A stretch of 64,000 nt of DNA from the NCBI RefSeq assembly GCF_000960975.1, contig NZ_CP010803.1, forward strand, positions 3,210,273-3,274,272, given 5' to 3'. Source of the stretch: Martelella endophytica (lineage in GTDB: Bacteria > Pseudomonadota > Alphaproteobacteria > Rhizobiales > Rhizobiaceae). This document shows, piece after piece, positions 21,231 through 30,504 of this stretch (positions are counted from its first letter, which is position 1; the number at the start of each line of letters is the position of its first letter). The notes under the pieces were generated by a model that worked only from the letters and a program-made list of their open reading frames with translations, ran no database searches and was not told where the DNA came from. The position numbers were made by a program, and so were the translations under genes.

Positions 21231-22445
21231 TCAGGCAGCCATGGCGTTCTTGAGGTTCTCGTCGATCTTGTCGAGGAAGGCGGTGGTCGACAGCCACGGC
21301 TGGTCGGGGCCGATCAGCAGCGCCAGGTCCTTCGTCATGTGGCCGCTCTCGACGGTGTCGATGCAGACCTTTTCCAGAGTCGCGGCAAAGGTCGCGAGTT
21401 CTGAATTGTCGTCGAGCTTGGCGCGGTGGGCGAGGCCACGGGTCCAGGCGAAGATCGAGGCGATCGAGTTGGTCGAGGTTTCCTGACCCTTCTGGTGCTG
21501 GCGGTAGTGGCGGGTCACCGTGCCGTGCGCGGCTTCGGCTTCCACGACGCTGCCATCCGGCGTCATCAGAACCGAGGTCATCAGGCCGAGCGAGCCGAAG
21601 CCCTGGGCAACGATGTCGGACTGGACGTCGCCGTCATAGTTCTTGCAGGCCCAGACATAACCGCCGGACCACTTCAGCGAGGCAGCGACCATGTCGTCGA
21701 TCAGGCGGTGCTCGTACCAGATCTTCTTGGCTTCGTACTTGTCCTTGAACTCGGCGTCGAAGACTTCCTGGAACAGATCCTTGAAGCGGCCATCATAGGC
21801 CTTCAGGATCGTGTTCTTGGTCGACAGGTAGCAGGGAACGCCACGGCCGAGAGCATAGTTGAACGAGGCGCGGGCGAAGTCGCGGATCGAATCGTCGAGG
21901 TTATACATCGCCATGGCAACGCCGGAGGAGGGGGCGTCGAAGACTTCGTGCTCGATTTCCTGGCCGTCCTCGCCGACGAACTTGATCGTCAGCTTGCCCT
22001 TGCCCGGGAAGCGGAAGTCGGTGGCGCGGTACTGGTCGCCGAAGGCGTGACGGCCGACGATGATCGGCTGGGTCCAGCCGGGAACGAGGCGCGGCACGTT
22101 CTGCATGATGATCGGCTCACGGAAGATCACGCCGCCGAGGATGTTGCGGATCGTGCCGTTCGGCGAGCGCCACATCTTCTTCAGCGAGAATTCCTCGACG
22201 CGGGCCTCGTCCGGGGTGATCGTCGCGCACTTGATGCCGACGCCGTGCTTCTTGATGGCGTTGGCGGCATCGACCGTCACCTGGTCGTCGGTGGCATCGC
22301 GGTTCTGCACCGAGAGGTCGTAGTATTCGATCGGCAGATCGAGATACGGCAGGATGAGCTTGTCCTTGATGAGCTGCCAGATGATGCGCGTCATTTCATC
22401 GCCGTCGAGATCGACAACCGGATTTGCCACCTTGATCTTCGTCAT
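21231..22445 (-). CDS. icd: NADP-dependent isocitrate dehydrogenase
   Basis: TCA-cycle enzyme converting isocitrate to 2-oxoglutarate. The 404 aa product starting [20 protein letters not shown] is the eukaryote-like dimeric NADP-IDH type used by rhizobia, not the longer monomeric or E. coli-type form. Other family segments are [17 protein letters not shown] and the later [20 protein letters not shown]. The open frame continues 65 codons upstream without similarity, so I start at the ATG at 22443-22445. It is divergent from psuK. Confidence 0.96.
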   Translation of the reverse strand: MTKIKVANPVVDLDGDEMTRIIWQLIKDKLILPYLDLPIEYYDLSVQNRDATDDQVTVDAANAIKKHGVGIKCATITPDEARVEEFSLKKMWRSPNGTIRNILGGVIFREPIIMQNVPRLVPGWTQPIIVGRHAFGDQYRATDFRFPGKGKLTIKFVGEDGQEIEHEVFDAPSSGVAMAMYNLDDSIRDFARASFNYALGRGVPCYLSTKNTILKAYDGRFKDLFQEVFDAEFKDKYEAKKIWYEHRLIDDMVAASLKWSGGYVWACKNYDGDVQSDIVAQGFGSLGLMTSVLMTPDGSVVEAEAAHGTVTRHYRQHQKGQETSTNSIASIFAWTRGLAHRAKLDDNSELATFAATLEKVCIDTVESGHMTKDLALLIGPDQPWLSTTAFLDKIDENLKNAMAA

Positions 22446-22635
22446 GCTTCTTCCTCGTCTGTCGGGCGCCGCGGTCGACACCCCGTGTTGCAATGGGTCC
22501 CGAGCGCTATAGCATCGCACCGGCAGCGAAAAAAGGCATTCCCGCGGGAAACTGCACGAAAAGTCAAAGCCATGCGGATTGATGGCGGGCAAGTTCCGAA
22601 GAGGGCCTGCGACAACCTTCCTCCTAACCTTCGAA

Positions 22636-22668
22636 AACAATTGTTATACAGAAAACTTTTGTTATGAT
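22636..22668 (+). promoter_or_regulatory. Candidate psuK promoter with overlapping palindrome
   Basis: TTGTTA (22641-22646) and TATGAT (22663-22668) are spaced by 16 bp, ending 24 bp before the psuK start. The perfect dyad AACAATTGTT (22636-22645) overlaps the -35 box, and TTGTTAT recurs at about 22659. This is a natural operator position; the regulator could be the helix-turn-helix of PsuK itself, which is inference. Confidence 0.5.
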
Positions 22669-22691
22669 GGCGTCCTGCAACGGAGCCAACC

Positions 22692-23828
22692 ATGTCCGAA
22701 CTGAGCGAGACCGAAACAGCCCTCCTGCATCTCATCCGCGAAAATCCGTTTGCCGGCCAGCAGCAGATGGCCGACCAACTCGGCCTGTCGCGCTCTGCCG
22801 TCGCCGCCCACGTGGTGAAGCTGACGGAGCGGGGCTATATTCTCGGGCGCGGTTATGTGCTGCCCGGCGAAGACCGGATCGTGGCGCTTGGCGGCGCCGT
22901 CATCGATCGCAAATATGTTGCGCGGGCGCCGTTGATTGCCGGTACCTCCAACCCGGTGGAAGGCATGCGCAGCTTCGGTGGCGTCGCCCGCAACGTCGCC
23001 GAAAACCTGGCGATGCTGGGCGCCAGCGTCGGCTTCGTTTCGGTGGTCGGCGCTGATGAAAGCGGTCGCGACCTGACGCGCCATATGCGCGAACGCGGCG
23101 TCGACGTATCGAATGTGCTGTCGCTTGCCGATGAGCGCACCGCCGAATATGCCGCCATTCTCGAACCCACCGGCGACCTTGCCTACGGGATCGCCGACAT
23201 GGCGATCTTTGACCGGCTGACACCGGAGCTCCTGGAAAATGCAGGACCCGCGCTTGCGGCCGCCCGGCTCGTCTTCGGAGATTGCAACCTGCCGGCTGAA
23301 GCGCTGGCGGCGCTGATCGAGCGTCGCCGCGCCGGCCGTTTCGACCTAGCGATCGATGCGGTCTCGACGCCCAAGGTCCGGCGTCTGCCGCAAGACCTCG
23401 AAGGGGTTGATCTGCTGTTCCTCAATCTCGATGAGGCGTCGGCTTTTCTCGGAGAGACATTCTCCCGCGATGTCGGCAGCATGCGCGCGGCGGCGCTGCG
23501 GCTGAATGCGGCCGGGGCGGGCGCGGTGATCCTCACTTGCGGTACAAGCGGCGTCGTCGTCGCCACTCACGGCTCAGCCTTCAGCCTGCCCGTCGTTGTC
23601 GCCCAGCCGGTGGACATGACCGGGGCCGGCGACGCGATGATTGCCGGCACGCTTTATTACTATCTGCAGAATGCCGACCTCAGGGAGGCGGTGCGGCGGG
23701 GTGGGCTCATCGGCTCGCTGACCACCGAGACGCCTGCGAGCGTTCACCCGGCGCTTTCGGCCCGCTTCGTCGAGGCCAACCTGCACCGGCTCGAAACCGT
23801 TTCAAACCATGGAGACACCCTTGTCTGA
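22692..23828 (+). CDS. psuK: Pseudouridine kinase-type PfkB protein with N-terminal HTH
   Basis: A 378 aa protein with two parts. Residues 1-62 form a winged helix-turn-helix (IRENPFAGQQQMADQLGLSR then SAVAAHVVKLTERGYI). Residues about 65-365 form a PfkB ribokinase fold with FGGVARNVAENLAMLG and the catalytic MTGAGDA motif. Its overlap with psuG supports phosphorylation of pseudouridine to pseudouridine 5'-phosphate. The HTH suggests either DNA binding or autoregulation; some YeiC-like kinases carry the same extension. Confidence 0.85.
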   Translation: MSELSETETALLHLIRENPFAGQQQMADQLGLSRSAVAAHVVKLTERGYILGRGYVLPGEDRIVALGGAVIDRKYVARAPLIAGTSNPVEGMRSFGGVARNVAENLAMLGASVGFVSVVGADESGRDLTRHMRERGVDVSNVLSLADERTAEYAAILEPTGDLAYGIADMAIFDRLTPELLENAGPALAAARLVFGDCNLPAEALAALIERRRAGRFDLAIDAVSTPKVRRLPQDLEGVDLLFLNLDEASAFLGETFSRDVGSMRAAALRLNAAGAGAVILTCGTSGVVVATHGSAFSLPVVVAQPVDMTGAGDAMIAGTLYYYLQNADLREAVRRGGLIGSLTTETPASVHPALSARFVEANLHRLETVSNHGDTLV

Positions 23829-24741
23829 TATCGAAATCATCCTCAGTGCCGAGGTCAGGGAGGCGCTTGCCGCCGGCCGTCCGGTGGTCGCATTGGAATC
23901 GACCATCATCACCCACGGCATGCCCTATCCAGCCAACCTCGAAACTGCGCTCGGCGTCGAGGCCGTTGTCCGCGAAAATGGAGCCGTGCCCGCGACTATT
24001 GCCGTCATAGACGGCAAGCTGCATGCAGGACTCGACCCCGCCGTGATCGAGCGGCTGGCAAAGGTCGAGGATGGTGTCGTCAAGGCATCGGGACGCGACC
24101 TTGCTGTTGCCATGGTCAAGGGACAGACGGCGGGCACGACCGTTTCCGCGACAATGAAGATTGCGGCGCTCGCCGGCATTCCGGTCTTCGCCACCGGTGG
24201 TGTCGGTGGCGTTCATCGCGGCGCCGCGCAGACCTTCGACATCTCCGCCGACCTGATCGAACTCGGCCGCACGCCGGTCACTGTCATCTGCGCCGGGGTG
24301 AAGTCGATCCTCGATATCCCGAAGACGCTTGAATATCTGGAGACCCAGCGGGTTCCGGTGATCGCCTATCAGAGCGATGACTTTCCGGCCTTCTTCACCC
24401 GTTCCAGCGGCTATCCGGCCGATCACCGCCTCGACAGTGCCGAGGCACTCGCCGAGACGATCCTCACCCATCACAGGCTCGATACCGGCACGGGCATCCT
24501 CGTCGCCAACCCCGTGCCGGAAGCCGATGCGCTGACGCATGCCTTCATCGACGACACGATCGAGGCCGCGCTGCGCGAGGCGGACGAGAGGGGAATCACC
24601 CGCAAGGAACTGACGCCGTTCCTGCTTGGCCGCATCAACGAGCTCTCCGATGGCAACAGCCTTCGCGCCAATATTGCATTGGTCAAGAACAACGCCGCCC
24701 TCGCGGCCAGAATTGCCGTTGCAATGGCCTCGGCGGCCTGA
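23809..24741 (+). CDS. psuG: Pseudouridine-5'-phosphate glycosidase
   Basis: Splits pseudouridine 5'-phosphate into uracil and ribose 5-phosphate, completing salvage of modified RNA nucleosides. The 310 aa product has the family stretches VALESTIITHGMPYP, GTTVSATMKIA, FATGGVGGVHRG and the active-site lysine region. It overlaps the end of psuK. The ATG at 23809 is used; a TTG at 23821 sits six bases after GGAG and may be the true start, shortening the protein by four residues. Confidence 0.94.
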   Translation: METPLSDIEIILSAEVREALAAGRPVVALESTIITHGMPYPANLETALGVEAVVRENGAVPATIAVIDGKLHAGLDPAVIERLAKVEDGVVKASGRDLAVAMVKGQTAGTTVSATMKIAALAGIPVFATGGVGGVHRGAAQTFDISADLIELGRTPVTVICAGVKSILDIPKTLEYLETQRVPVIAYQSDDFPAFFTRSSGYPADHRLDSAEALAETILTHHRLDTGTGILVANPVPEADALTHAFIDDTIEAALREADERGITRKELTPFLLGRINELSDGNSLRANIALVKNNAALAARIAVAMASAA

Positions 24742-24811
24742 AGCGGCCCGAAGCGGATTGCATCCGTCGGCGAGGCGGCGTTAGGTTCGGGCCAAACAGG
24801 GAGCCCCCGAG

Positions 24812-25810
24812 ATGACCGATACCTTCCCCGCCATGCTGATCCGCGACAAGGACCACCTGCAGGCAGAGCTGACGACGCTGAAACGCTCCGATCTTCCCGA
24901 TCTGCCGGTCCTGGTCCGGGTCGATTATTCGAGCGTCAACTACAAGGACGGCCTTGCCGTCAGCGGCAAGGGCCGTATTGCGCGGCGCTTCCCCATGGTG
25001 CCTGGCATCGATGTCGCCGGTACCGTGGTGGAATCCGCAAGCCCGCTGTTTGCGCCCGGCGACAAGGTGATCGCCAATGGCAACGGCCTTTCCGAGACCG
25101 AATGGGGCGCCTTCAGCACCTATCAGAGGCTGAAGCCCGAATGGCTGATGCGGCAACCGGATAACCTCACCCAGAAGCAGGCGATGGCGATCGGCACGGC
25201 GGGCTATACGGCAGCGCTGTGCGTCAACCAGTTGATGGCCTGGGGCACCATTGCGCCGGGCGAGGGCAGCGTGCTGGTGACGGGGGCGGCCGGCGGCGTC
25301 GGTTCATATGCGATCGCGCTTCTGGCGGCGCTCGGCTTCAACGTCACCGCCTCGACCGGCCGTCCGGAAACGCATGACTATCTGGCGAGCCTCGGTGCCC
25401 GCGCCTTCATCGACCGCAGGGAGCTCTCTGAACCGGGACGGCCGCTGCAGGAAGAACGGTGGACGGGCGCCGTCGACAGCGTCGGCTCCACGACGCTCGC
25501 CAACGTTCTCGCCCAGACTGTCTACGGTGGTGCGGTGGCGGCCTGCGGGCTTGCCGGCGGGCCGGATCTTCCGACAACCGTGATGCCGCATATACTGCGT
25601 TCGGTCACGCTGATCGGGGTCGATTCTGTGATGGCCGCACCGCGCCGTCGCGAGGCGGCGTGGCGGCTGCTCGCAAATACGCTGACGGCCGGGCACATGG
25701 AAAGCGTCACTGCAGGTGAGATCGCGCTTGCCGATCTGCCTGGCGCGGCGAACGATATTTTTGCAGGAAAGGTGCGCGGACGGCTTGTGGTGAAGGTGGC
25801 GGCGGACTGA
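24812..25810 (+). CDS. acuI: Acrylyl-CoA reductase-like quinone oxidoreductase (AcuI/YhdH)
   Basis: A 332 aa MDR-superfamily NADPH-dependent reductase of the YhdH/AcuI subgroup, which reduces acrylyl-CoA to propionyl-CoA and so detoxifies acrylate. It has NYKDGLAVSGKG near residue 45, IDVAGTVV, and the nucleotide-binding VTGAAGGVGSYA near residue 155. No catalytic-zinc cysteines are evident, as in this subgroup. It follows psuG by 70 bp but an operon is not required. Substrate assignment rests on family only. Confidence 0.8.
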   Translation: MTDTFPAMLIRDKDHLQAELTTLKRSDLPDLPVLVRVDYSSVNYKDGLAVSGKGRIARRFPMVPGIDVAGTVVESASPLFAPGDKVIANGNGLSETEWGAFSTYQRLKPEWLMRQPDNLTQKQAMAIGTAGYTAALCVNQLMAWGTIAPGEGSVLVTGAAGGVGSYAIALLAALGFNVTASTGRPETHDYLASLGARAFIDRRELSEPGRPLQEERWTGAVDSVGSTTLANVLAQTVYGGAVAACGLAGGPDLPTTVMPHILRSVTLIGVDSVMAAPRRREAAWRLLANTLTAGHMESVTAGEIALADLPGAANDIFAGKVRGRLVVKVAAD

Positions 25811-25816
25811 GCGGGC

Positions 25817-26494
25817 TCAGCTGGCCTGCAGCGACTTCGTCTTCACCAACAGGCTGTCGTCTTCGTTTTCCTGAAGGAAATTGGCGAAGTAGCGGGCGAG
25901 CTTGGGGATCTTGATCAGTTCGTCGAGCGAGTATTTATGCGAGTCCCGCACCAGCGTCGAGGGATTGAAATAGGCCTCGGCGTTTTCCGGCGTCAGCACG
26001 AAGGGCGGCTTTCCCTGGAGCCCGAGGAGGTAGCTCATGATCAGTGCGCCAGTGCGGTGATTGCCTTCTATGAAGAGCTGCGGCCGGCTCAGCACCCGGA
26101 CATAGACGCCGGCGGCGAGCTTGCGCACGGGCTTTGAGGTGTGGCGCTGATACCAGTCGACGAGGCCGCCGATATCGCCCGCCTCGCGGTCGTAGAAATG
26201 CGCTTCCGTGCGTTCGATATGGTTGCGGAATTCGGCGCGCCGCTCCGAGGACGAGCCGCAGAGCACCAGATGGTTGAGCTCCAGCAGGTGGTGGAATTCG
26301 CCGAGTTTCATGATTTCGGTGCCGTTGATCAGCAGCCGGTTCACATAGGCATAGCCCTCCAGCATCTGCTCGATGATGGCGTCGGGCATGCCGTCGCGGC
26401 GCATTGTCAGAAGCGCGTTGATGCGGTCAAACTCGCGCTGGGTCTCGCGCAGCCTGGCTTCGATCTTCTCAAGGTCGAGGCAATGCTTGAACAT
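25817..26494 (-). CDS. Fic/Doc-fold protein with altered active-site motif
   Basis: A 225 aa helical protein whose core QLFIEGNHRTGAL (residues 139-151) aligns with the Fic motif HxFx(D/E)GNxRxxR. The catalytic His is Gln139 and the last Arg is Ala150, while Phe141, Glu143, Gly144, Asn145 and Arg147 are kept. Canonical AMP-transfer chemistry is therefore doubtful. It follows pstB on the same strand but is separated from it by a terminator. No antitoxin-like partner gene is visible beside it. It could be a divergent enzyme or a non-catalytic binder. Confidence 0.7.
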   Translation of the reverse strand: MFKHCLDLEKIEARLRETQREFDRINALLTMRRDGMPDAIIEQMLEGYAYVNRLLINGTEIMKLGEFHHLLELNHLVLCGSSSERRAEFRNHIERTEAHFYDREAGDIGGLVDWYQRHTSKPVRKLAAGVYVRVLSRPQLFIEGNHRTGALIMSYLLGLQGKPPFVLTPENAEAYFNPSTLVRDSHKYSLDELIKIPKLARYFANFLQENEDDSLLVKTKSLQAS

Positions 26495-26524
26495 CCGTCA
26501 CTTTCCAGAATGCCGGTGCACCAT

Positions 26525-26555
26525 ACAAAAGGGCGGCCTTGATGAAAAGCCGCCC
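26525..26555 (-). terminator. Rho-independent terminator after pstB
   Basis: On the minus strand GGGCGGC and GCCGCCC (plus positions 26549-26555 and 26531-26537) form a 7-bp stem, followed by TTTTGTA. It lies about 30 bp after the pstB stop and separates the pst operon from the Fic-fold gene. Confidence 0.8.
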
Positions 26556-26585
26556 TGTAACCGGTGGTTGAAACCGAGGCGTGCC

Positions 26586-27416
26586 TCAGCTGAACTCGCC
26601 CGAGAGATATTCCTTGGTGAGCTGCTGCTGCGGGTTCTCGAAGATCTGCTTGGTGTCGCCCATCTCGACGAGGAAGCCCGTGCGGCCGCCCTGCGACATG
26701 TCGACCGAGAAGAACGCGGTCTTGTCGGCAACGCGGATTGCCTGCTGCATGTTGTGGGTGACGATGGCGACCGTGTAGTCCTTCTTCAGCTCCAGCATCA
26801 GCTCTTCGATCTGGCGGGTGGCGATCGGGTCGAGCGCCGAGCAGGGCTCGTCCATCAGGAGAACGGTCGGCTCGGTGGCAATCGCGCGGGCGATGCACAG
26901 ACGCTGCTGCTGGCCGCCGGAGAGCGACAGGCCGTTCTGCTTCAGCTTGTCCTTGACCTCGTTCCACAGCGCCGCACGGCGCAGCGCCTTTTCGACGCGG
27001 GCCGAAAGGTCGCCCTTGAAGCCGTTGAGGCGCAGACCGAAGGCAACATTTTCGAAGATGCTCATCGAGAACGGGTTCGGCTGCTGGAACACCATGCCGA
27101 TGTGACGGCGAACGACGACCGGGTCGACATTCTTGCCGTATACATCCTGGCCGAGGAAGTGGACGTGACCCTCGAGGCGGAAGGAGGGGATCAGGTCGTT
27201 CATGCGGTTGAGGGAACGCAGCACGGTCGACTTGCCGCAGCCCGACGGACCGATGAAGCCGGTGATCTTGCCCTTTTCGATGTTGACGGCCGAGTCACGG
27301 ACGGCGAGGAAGTCGCCGTAGTAGATCTTCTCGATGCGAGCGCCGATTGCGACATCACCGCCGGCGTCCTGCTCGGCTGTGGCATCAACCTTTTTCGCTT
27401 CCATTTCCAAAGACAT
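26586..27416 (-). CDS. pstB: Phosphate ABC transporter ATP-binding protein
   Basis: ATPase of the high-affinity phosphate importer. The 276 aa product shows Walker [11 protein letters not shown]-loop VFQQPNPF, signature LSGGQQQR, Walker B VLLMDEP and the H-loop IVTHN. I start at the ATG at 27414-27416; the upstream open frame lies in the pstA tail. It ends the pstSCAB run. The usual next gene, phoU, is not present. Confidence 0.96.
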   Translation of the reverse strand: MSLEMEAKKVDATAEQDAGGDVAIGARIEKIYYGDFLAVRDSAVNIEKGKITGFIGPSGCGKSTVLRSLNRMNDLIPSFRLEGHVHFLGQDVYGKNVDPVVVRRHIGMVFQQPNPFSMSIFENVAFGLRLNGFKGDLSARVEKALRRAALWNEVKDKLKQNGLSLSGGQQQRLCIARAIATEPTVLLMDEPCSALDPIATRQIEELMLELKKDYTVAIVTHNMQQAIRVADKTAFFSVDMSQGGRTGFLVEMGDTKQIFENPQQQLTKEYLSGEFS

Positions 27417-27433
27417 GTTCTCGCCCTTTTCTC

Positions 27434-28336
27434 TTACACGCGGCGGGTTCCAAAGGAACGGCTCAGTATGTTGAAGACCAGCACAATGAGTACCAGTACC
27501 AGCGAAGCCGTCCATGCAAGTTCGATCTGATTTTCATAGGGCATTGCCGAGAAATTGTAGATCAAGATCGACAATGACGCCGTGGGCTCCGTGAAGCTTC
27601 CGATCCAGTAATTCGAAAACAACGCCGTGAACAGAAGCGGAGCCGATTCCCCCGATGCTCCTGCCACCGCGAGCATGACGCCGGTCATAACACCGGGAAG
27701 GGCCGTCGGCAAAACAATTTTTGTCGCAACCTGTGTCGCATTGCAACCCATGCCGTAGGCCGCATCCTTCATCCGCTGCGGCACCATGCGGAAGGCCTGT
27801 TCGGAGGTCAGAAGAATGGTCGGCAGCATCAGGATCGCCAGCGACAGGCCACCGGCGACGGCCGAGTAGGTTTTCATCATGATGACCAGCCAGGCATACA
27901 CGAACACGCCGGCAAGGATCGAGGGAAAGCCGGTCAAGACCTTGCCGACGAACCGAACGAGTGACGAGAAGCGGCTGCGAGGGTTGATCAGTCCGGTATA
28001 GATCCCGCCAAGCACGCCGATCGGGATCGAGATGAGCGATGCGATCGCAACCATCACCAGCGTGCCGACGATCGCATTGCCGATGCCGCCACCCTGTTCG
28101 AAAGGTGCAGGCGGAAGCTCGGTGAAGAGCGCCAGGCTGAGGCGAACGCCGCCGCGGCTGATCAGCATGTAGAGGACCGAGATCAGCGGCACGGCGGCAA
28201 CCGCCGCCAGCAGCCACAGAATGACGGTCTGGATGAAGTTCATCAGTGTCCGGCGTTCGCCGAAGGAAAAGCTCAGATTGGGATCACCGAGGGCAACAAC
28301 CTCGGGGTTCATGATGGTCTGATCGGTCGTGGTCAT
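27434..28336 (-). CDS. pstA: Phosphate ABC transporter permease PstA
   Basis: Membrane permease of the Pst importer, 300 aa starting [13 protein letters not shown] at 28334-28336. It has six membrane segments and the cytoplasmic EAA-like loop [19 protein letters not shown] that contacts PstB, then [15 protein letters not shown]. The open frame upstream belongs to pstC in another phase. It lies 20 bp after pstC and 17 bp before pstB. Confidence 0.95.
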   Translation of the reverse strand: MTTTDQTIMNPEVVALGDPNLSFSFGERRTLMNFIQTVILWLLAAVAAVPLISVLYMLISRGGVRLSLALFTELPPAPFEQGGGIGNAIVGTLVMVAIASLISIPIGVLGGIYTGLINPRSRFSSLVRFVGKVLTGFPSILAGVFVYAWLVIMMKTYSAVAGGLSLAILMLPTILLTSEQAFRMVPQRMKDAAYGMGCNATQVATKIVLPTALPGVMTGVMLAVAGASGESAPLLFTALFSNYWIGSFTEPTASLSILIYNFSAMPYENQIELAWTASLVLVLIVLVFNILSRSFGTRRV

Positions 28337-28356
28337 GATGTCAGTTCCCCAAAGCC

Positions 28357-29328
28357 TTACGTCACGGTCTGGCGCGCGGTGTAGTTCATGATGATCGTGC
28401 CGATGATGTTCACGGCCATGGTGATCACGAGAAGGACGATCGCCGCATACATCAGCGGTCCGATCTGGTTGGCGCCGGCTTCCGGGAAGGTGGAGGCGAG
28501 CAGCGAGGCCAGCGTCGTGGCGGGCGCAAACAGCGAAAGCGTGACCTGCTGCGAGTTGCCGATCAACATCGCAAGCGCCATGGTTTCGCCCAGCGCGCGG
28601 CCGAAGCCGAGGACCAGCGAAGCGAAGATACCGCCGGAGGCCGTCGGGATGATCACCTTGCGGATCGCTTCCCACTTGGTGGTGCCCATGCCATAGGCCG
28701 CTTCCTGGATCTTCATCGGGATAGCCTTGAAGGCGTCCTGCGAGATCGCGGCGACCGTCGGCAGGATCATGATCGACAGCACGATCATCGCCGGGAACAT
28801 GCCGGGGCCGGCAAGGTTGGTGGAGAAGAACGGGATGAAGCCGAGCGTCTCATGCAGCCAGTGCGCCAGCGGGCGGATCGCCGGGATCAGCACATAGATG
28901 CCCCACAGGCCGAAGACCACCGAGGGAATGGCGGCGAGCATTTCGACGATCAGGCGGAAAATCCACGCAAGCCGTGCGTTCAGAAATCCCTGTGTCAGGA
29001 AGATCGCAACCGCCACGCCGAGGACGCCGCCGAAAAGAAGGGCAAGGAATGACGAATAAAGCGTACCCCAGATTTCCGCGAGGATACCGTATTCGTTGGT
29101 ATTGGCATTCCATTTGACCGTGGTCAGGAAGTCGAGGCCGTATTTTTGCATGGCCGGAGCAGCCTGGCCGCCAATCTTCCAGAAGATGTAGACCAGAAGT
29201 GCAATCGTGACGAAGCCGGCGGCGAAAGTCAGAGCCCGGAAGGATTTGTCGTAACCATATTCGAAGGCGGTCGGCGGTCGCGAAACGCTTCCGTCGCGCG
29301 GCGCCACGGATTTCGGGGTATCGGCCAT
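28357..29328 (-). CDS. pstC: Phosphate ABC transporter permease PstC
   Basis: The other permease of the Pst importer, 323 aa, with six membrane segments and the loop AAYGMGTTKWEAIRKVIIP followed by GRALGETMALAMLIGNS, a PstC hallmark. Start ATG at 29326-29328 follows AGGAG by seven bases. It is separated from pstS by a 135 bp spacer that contains a hairpin. Confidence 0.95.
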   Translation of the reverse strand: MADTPKSVAPRDGSVSRPPTAFEYGYDKSFRALTFAAGFVTIALLVYIFWKIGGQAAPAMQKYGLDFLTTVKWNANTNEYGILAEIWGTLYSSFLALLFGGVLGVAVAIFLTQGFLNARLAWIFRLIVEMLAAIPSVVFGLWGIYVLIPAIRPLAHWLHETLGFIPFFSTNLAGPGMFPAMIVLSIMILPTVAAISQDAFKAIPMKIQEAAYGMGTTKWEAIRKVIIPTASGGIFASLVLGFGRALGETMALAMLIGNSQQVTLSLFAPATTLASLLASTFPEAGANQIGPLMYAAIVLLVITMAVNIIGTIIMNYTARQTVT

Positions 29329-29410
29329 CAAAGGGCTCCTGCTAGCGGCGATCGGGGCGATCCGCGATCTGACAATGGAGTGCTTTAATCTTCTGCAGTC
29401 TGAATTTCAC

Positions 29411-29442
29411 AAAAGCCGGGGCGTAAGCGAATACGCCCCGGC
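29411..29442 (-). terminator. Intra-operon terminator between pstS and pstC
   Basis: GCCGGGGCGTA (29415-29425) and TACGCCCCGGC (29432-29442) form a perfect 11-bp stem with a 6-base loop. Read on the minus strand it is followed by TTTTGTG. It lies 20 bp after the pstS stop. A leaky terminator here would make pstS the most abundant product, as binding proteins usually need to be. Confidence 0.85.
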
Positions 29443-29463
29443 GAAAGCAACAACAGCCAGAAA

Positions 29464-30504
29464 TCAGCCGCCGATTTCTTCCATCGACTTCTTGTCGGTT
29501 TCGACAACGTTTTCCGGAAGCGGGATGTAGCCGAGCTTGTCAGCCATCGTCTGGCCGGTCGTCAGGCCGTATTCGATCATCTGCTTCAGAGCGTCGACCT
29601 TGGCAGCGTCCTGGCCGGCGTCCTTGTAGAACATCATCCAGGTGAAGGTCGCGATCGGGTAGGAGTCGTCGCCAGCCGGATCAACGATGAAGGCAACGTT
29701 GTTTTCGTCGAGTTCAGCCGAAGCGAGAGCGGCGCTACCAGCTTCCGGGCCAGCCTTCACGAAGTTGCCGGCCTGGTTTTCAAGCATGGCGTAAGGCGTG
29801 TTGGTCTGCTGGGCATAGCCGTATTCGATGTAGCCGATCGCGCCGGGGGTCTGCTTGATCGTGGCGGTGATGCCCTGGTTGCCCGGAGCGGCTACGAAGT
29901 TCGAAGCGTTCGGCCACGGAACGGTCTTGCCGCCGCCGACCTTGCTTTCGAAATCGGAGCTGATGGCCGAAAGGTGGTTGGTGAAGTTGAAGTTGGTGCC
30001 CGAGGAGTCGGAGCGAACAACAACAGTGATGGTTTCGTCGGGGAGCTCGACGCCTTCGTTGGCAGCGGCGATTTCCGCGTCGTTCCACTTGGTGATCTCA
30101 CCGAGGAAGATCTTCGGGTAAACATCGCGCGGCAGCTTCAGTTCGGAAACGCCGTCGAGGTTGTAGGCGAGCACGATTTCGCCAGCCGTCATCGGCAGCA
30201 TGACAACGCCGCCCTCGATCTTGGCGAGTTCTTCTTCAGACATGGCAGCATCGGAAGCAGCGAAGTCGACAACACCGTTGGTGAAGTCTTCGATGCCACC
30301 ACCGGAGCCCTTGGCCTGGTAGTTAACCTGAATGCCGGTCTTCTGGCCAAAATCCTTAAACCAGGCCGAGTAGAGCGGGAAGGGGAAGGATGCGCCCGAA
30401 CCCGTCAGGTTTACGCTCTGTGCCTGAGCAACAGTGCCGGTAACGACCATGGCGGCGGCGATTGCTACGACCTTAGCGCCCTTGGAAAAATTTCCGATTT
30501 TCAT
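29464..30504 (-). CDS. pstS: Phosphate-binding periplasmic protein PstS
   Basis: Periplasmic solute-binding protein that delivers phosphate to PstCA. The 346 aa precursor has a signal peptide ending AQAQ (about residue 29) and phosphate-binding loops including TGSGASFPFPLYSAW, QAKGSGGGIEDF and the SDSSGTNFNF stretch. SD AAGG lies before the ATG. As first gene of the pst operon it should respond to phosphate limitation through PhoB. Confidence 0.96.
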   Translation of the reverse strand: MKIGNFSKGAKVVAIAAAMVVTGTVAQAQSVNLTGSGASFPFPLYSAWFKDFGQKTGIQVNYQAKGSGGGIEDFTNGVVDFAASDAAMSEEELAKIEGGVVMLPMTAGEIVLAYNLDGVSELKLPRDVYPKIFLGEITKWNDAEIAAANEGVELPDETITVVVRSDSSGTNFNFTNHLSAISSDFESKVGGGKTVPWPNASNFVAAPGNQGITATIKQTPGAIGYIEYGYAQQTNTPYAMLENQAGNFVKAGPEAGSAALASAELDENNVAFIVDPAGDDSYPIATFTWMMFYKDAGQDAAKVDALKQMIEYGLTTGQTMADKLGYIPLPENVVETDKKSMEEIGG

